From an uncultured Helicobacter sp. (lineage in GTDB: Bacteria > Campylobacterota > Campylobacteria > Campylobacterales > Helicobacteraceae), in the NCBI GenBank assembly GCA_947179285.1, contig CAMXAV010000047.1, positions 1 to 6,406 on the forward strand: a stretch of DNA of 6,406 nucleotides. Direction: 5' to 3'. The first letter of the stretch is position 1. Every line of letters begins with the position of its first letter. A model generated the notes under the pieces. The model ran no database searches. It worked only from the letters and a program-made list of their open reading frames with translations, and was not told the origin of the DNA. Shown here piece after piece: positions 6,351 through 6,406 of this stretch. Both the position numbers and the translations under genes were made by a program.

Positions 6351-6405
6351 GTGCGCTCAATTCCGCACTTCATGTCATTGCGAGCAAAGCGAAGCAATCA
6401 AACGT
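6351..6405 (-). repeat. Double stem-loop repeat element, copy R5 (reversed)
   Basis: This is a reversed copy. GTGCG (6351-6355) pairs with CGCAC (6364-6368) around an 8-base loop, then ATTGC (6377-6381) pairs with GCAAT (6394-6398) around GAGCAAAGCGAA. Bases 6373-6405 are the reverse complement of 278-310 with one mismatch in 33. With R4 it forms the right-hand non-coding border of the gene block. Confidence 0.6.
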
Positions 6406-6406
6406 C

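Noticed and set aside
1..6406. Composite transposon or genomic island bounded by the end repeats
   Set aside because: No transposase, integrase, tRNA or target-site duplication is present, and the core genes are housekeeping genes in an order known from Campylobacter.

Overview
The window looks like a chromosomal segment from a Campylobacterota bacterium, most likely a Helicobacter with moderate GC. The evidence is an IspD-IspF fusion gene followed by an orphan response regulator of the HP1021/Cj1608 type, an ATP-sulfurylase-like gene and pgpA. I recall the same order in Campylobacter jejuni (Cj1607-Cj1610). T-rich promoters with a good -10 and no clear -35 box also fit this group. The species cannot be fixed from the sequence alone.

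Layout. Bases 1-345 are non-coding and rich in repeats: one large hairpin (28-86) and three copies, in alternating orientation, of a compact element made of two small stem-loops. thiC (346-1680) runs leftward. A 101-base divergent intergenic region holds a promoter for each direction. A tight rightward gene train follows: ispDF (1782-2915), the orphan regulator (2912-3799), the sulfurylase-like gene (3777-4967), pgpA (4969-5694) and a fic gene (5703-6242). Stop/start overlap, a 23-base overlap, a 1-base gap and an 8-base gap indicate one operon. Bases 6243-6406 are again non-coding, with one degenerate and one clear copy of the same stem-loop element.

The genes do not form one metabolic pathway. 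thiC makes the pyrimidine half of thiamine. ispDF serves the MEP isoprenoid pathway, and thiamine diphosphate is the cofactor of the first enzyme of that pathway (DXS, not in this window). The regulator belongs to a family tied to redox response and replication control. pgpA makes phosphatidylglycerol. The sulfurylase-like protein keeps the fold and a zinc site but has lost residues needed for normal catalysis, so its role is open. Fic is a class III AMP-transferase with its own C-terminal inhibitory helix; its lower GC and end position suggest a later addition to the operon.

The most noteworthy items are the degenerate sulfurylase that overlaps an atypical regulator, the self-inhibited Fic with a conserved auto-AMPylation tyrosine, and the double stem-loop repeat whose stems change in a compensatory way. 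I did not find a clearly new defence or mobile system.
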